Shown piece after piece: positions 63,634 to 64,000 of a stretch of DNA of 64,000 bases (positions are counted from its first letter, which is position 1; the number at the start of each line of letters is the position of its first letter). Location: positions 1 to 64,000 of the IMG/VR virus record IMGVR_UViG_3300046477_000628; one strand, written 5' to 3'. The DNA comes from a virus. Below the pieces are notes generated by a model. The model was not told where the DNA came from. It ran no database searches and saw only the letters and a program-made list of their open reading frames with translations. The position numbers and the translations under genes were made by a program.

Positions 63634-64000
63634 ATGTCCGAGGATCTGAGACAGTTTCGGGTTGACATGCTGGATATCCGCCAGGGTATCCAGTTGCTCA
63701 AGGAGCGTACGATTCCCCCGCGGCTCATGGCGGGGATCGTCACGGGCTCTCCTGGTGCGTCGCTGCCGGGGTACGTGAAGGTGAACCCGGTGACATTCGG
63801 CGGCGATCCCCCAGCCGAGGGCGGGTCCGCGACCGTGACCGCCGCGACTCGCGAAATCTACGTGGCCGTTCTCGGCCCCAAGGTGCCGTCTGTCGGCGAC
63901 AAGCTCGTCTGCAAGGCCGTGGGCGGGCGATGGGTCGCTGAGACCTGCTGTAGCGGGACCAGTTGCGGCAAGATCTGTGTCACCGTCGTTGACTACTGCG
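63634..64000 (+). CDS. Small tail protein, partial at window end
   Basis: Starts at the ATG at 63634 (GAGGAATC upstream) and runs past the end of the window, 122 codons visible. Helical N-terminus, then a beta-domain with KVPSVGDKLVCKA and GGRWVAETCCSGTSCG. It is the paralogue of 63293-63625, with an added Cys-rich segment. The stop is outside the window. Confidence 0.6.
   Translation, partial: MSEDLRQFRVDMLDIRQGIQLLKERTIPPRLMAGIVTGSPGASLPGYVKVNPVTFGGDPPAEGGSATVTAATREIYVAVLGPKVPSVGDKLVCKAVGGRWVAETCCSGTSCGKICVTVVDYC

Noticed and set aside
1-64000. Genome-wide recoding of TAG.
   Set aside because: The portal (17923-17925), methyltransferase (20377-20379) and other genes end in TAG followed by new ribosome sites, so TAG is a stop here.

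Overview
The window is a 64 kb piece of a tailed double-stranded DNA bacteriophage or prophage genome (Caudoviricetes-like). It carries a small and large terminase pair, a portal, a scaffold, a major capsid protein, a tail tube protein, a tape measure protein preceded by a programmed-frameshift chaperone pair, and a tail hub. The three-prime-most gene runs off the end of the window. No tRNA, rRNA or CRISPR array was seen. The host cannot be read directly. Twin-arginine and Sec-type export signals, many zinc-ribbon mini-proteins, and fibre domains related to glycoside hydrolase, FN3, discoidin and BIG2 families suit a Gram-negative, carbohydrate-rich host. A planctomycete is my best guess, at low confidence.

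Layout. Positions 1-578 are non-coding with a sharp C-rich to G-rich skew switch near 390. From 12562 leftward to 1055 runs one dense operon of about 29 mostly very small genes. They are linked by ATGA/GTGA overlaps and end at an intrinsic terminator (995-1029). It includes a serine recombinase, thymidylate synthase, a macro-domain (ADP-ribose) protein, an ASCH-like protein, Lar-like zinc proteins, three twin-arginine exported proteins and one gene broken by an in-frame TAG. Two small genes inside it point rightward. From 12706 to the end nearly everything is rightward: terminase (12706-14906), a two-gene exported moron with its own terminator (15039-16138), portal (16261-17925), and an accessory block (17940-28419). 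That block holds an Acb2/Tad1-like nucleotide sponge, an S4-domain protein, a DNA methyltransferase, a gene starting with ATT, a CAP-domain protein, a MuF-like head protein and a metallopeptidase. The head genes follow (28612-33297), then fibre, spike and repeat proteins (33338-51586), tube, lysis-like and chaperone genes (51601-54712), tape measure (54773-56491) and distal tail and hub genes (56705-64000). Two HNH endonuclease genes sit antisense within the structural region.

How it works together. The rightward genes encode packaging, capsid, tail and host recognition. The accessory block and the leftward operon look like takeover and counter-defence functions: cyclic-nucleotide sponge, ADP-ribose hydrolase, methyltransferase, and an unusually large set of exported small proteins. 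The most unusual signals are a -1 frameshift site with a downstream stem, an ATT start codon, four copies of a 15-bp palindrome, a DUF4177-like gene with an internal amber codon, and several dispersed paralogue pairs.
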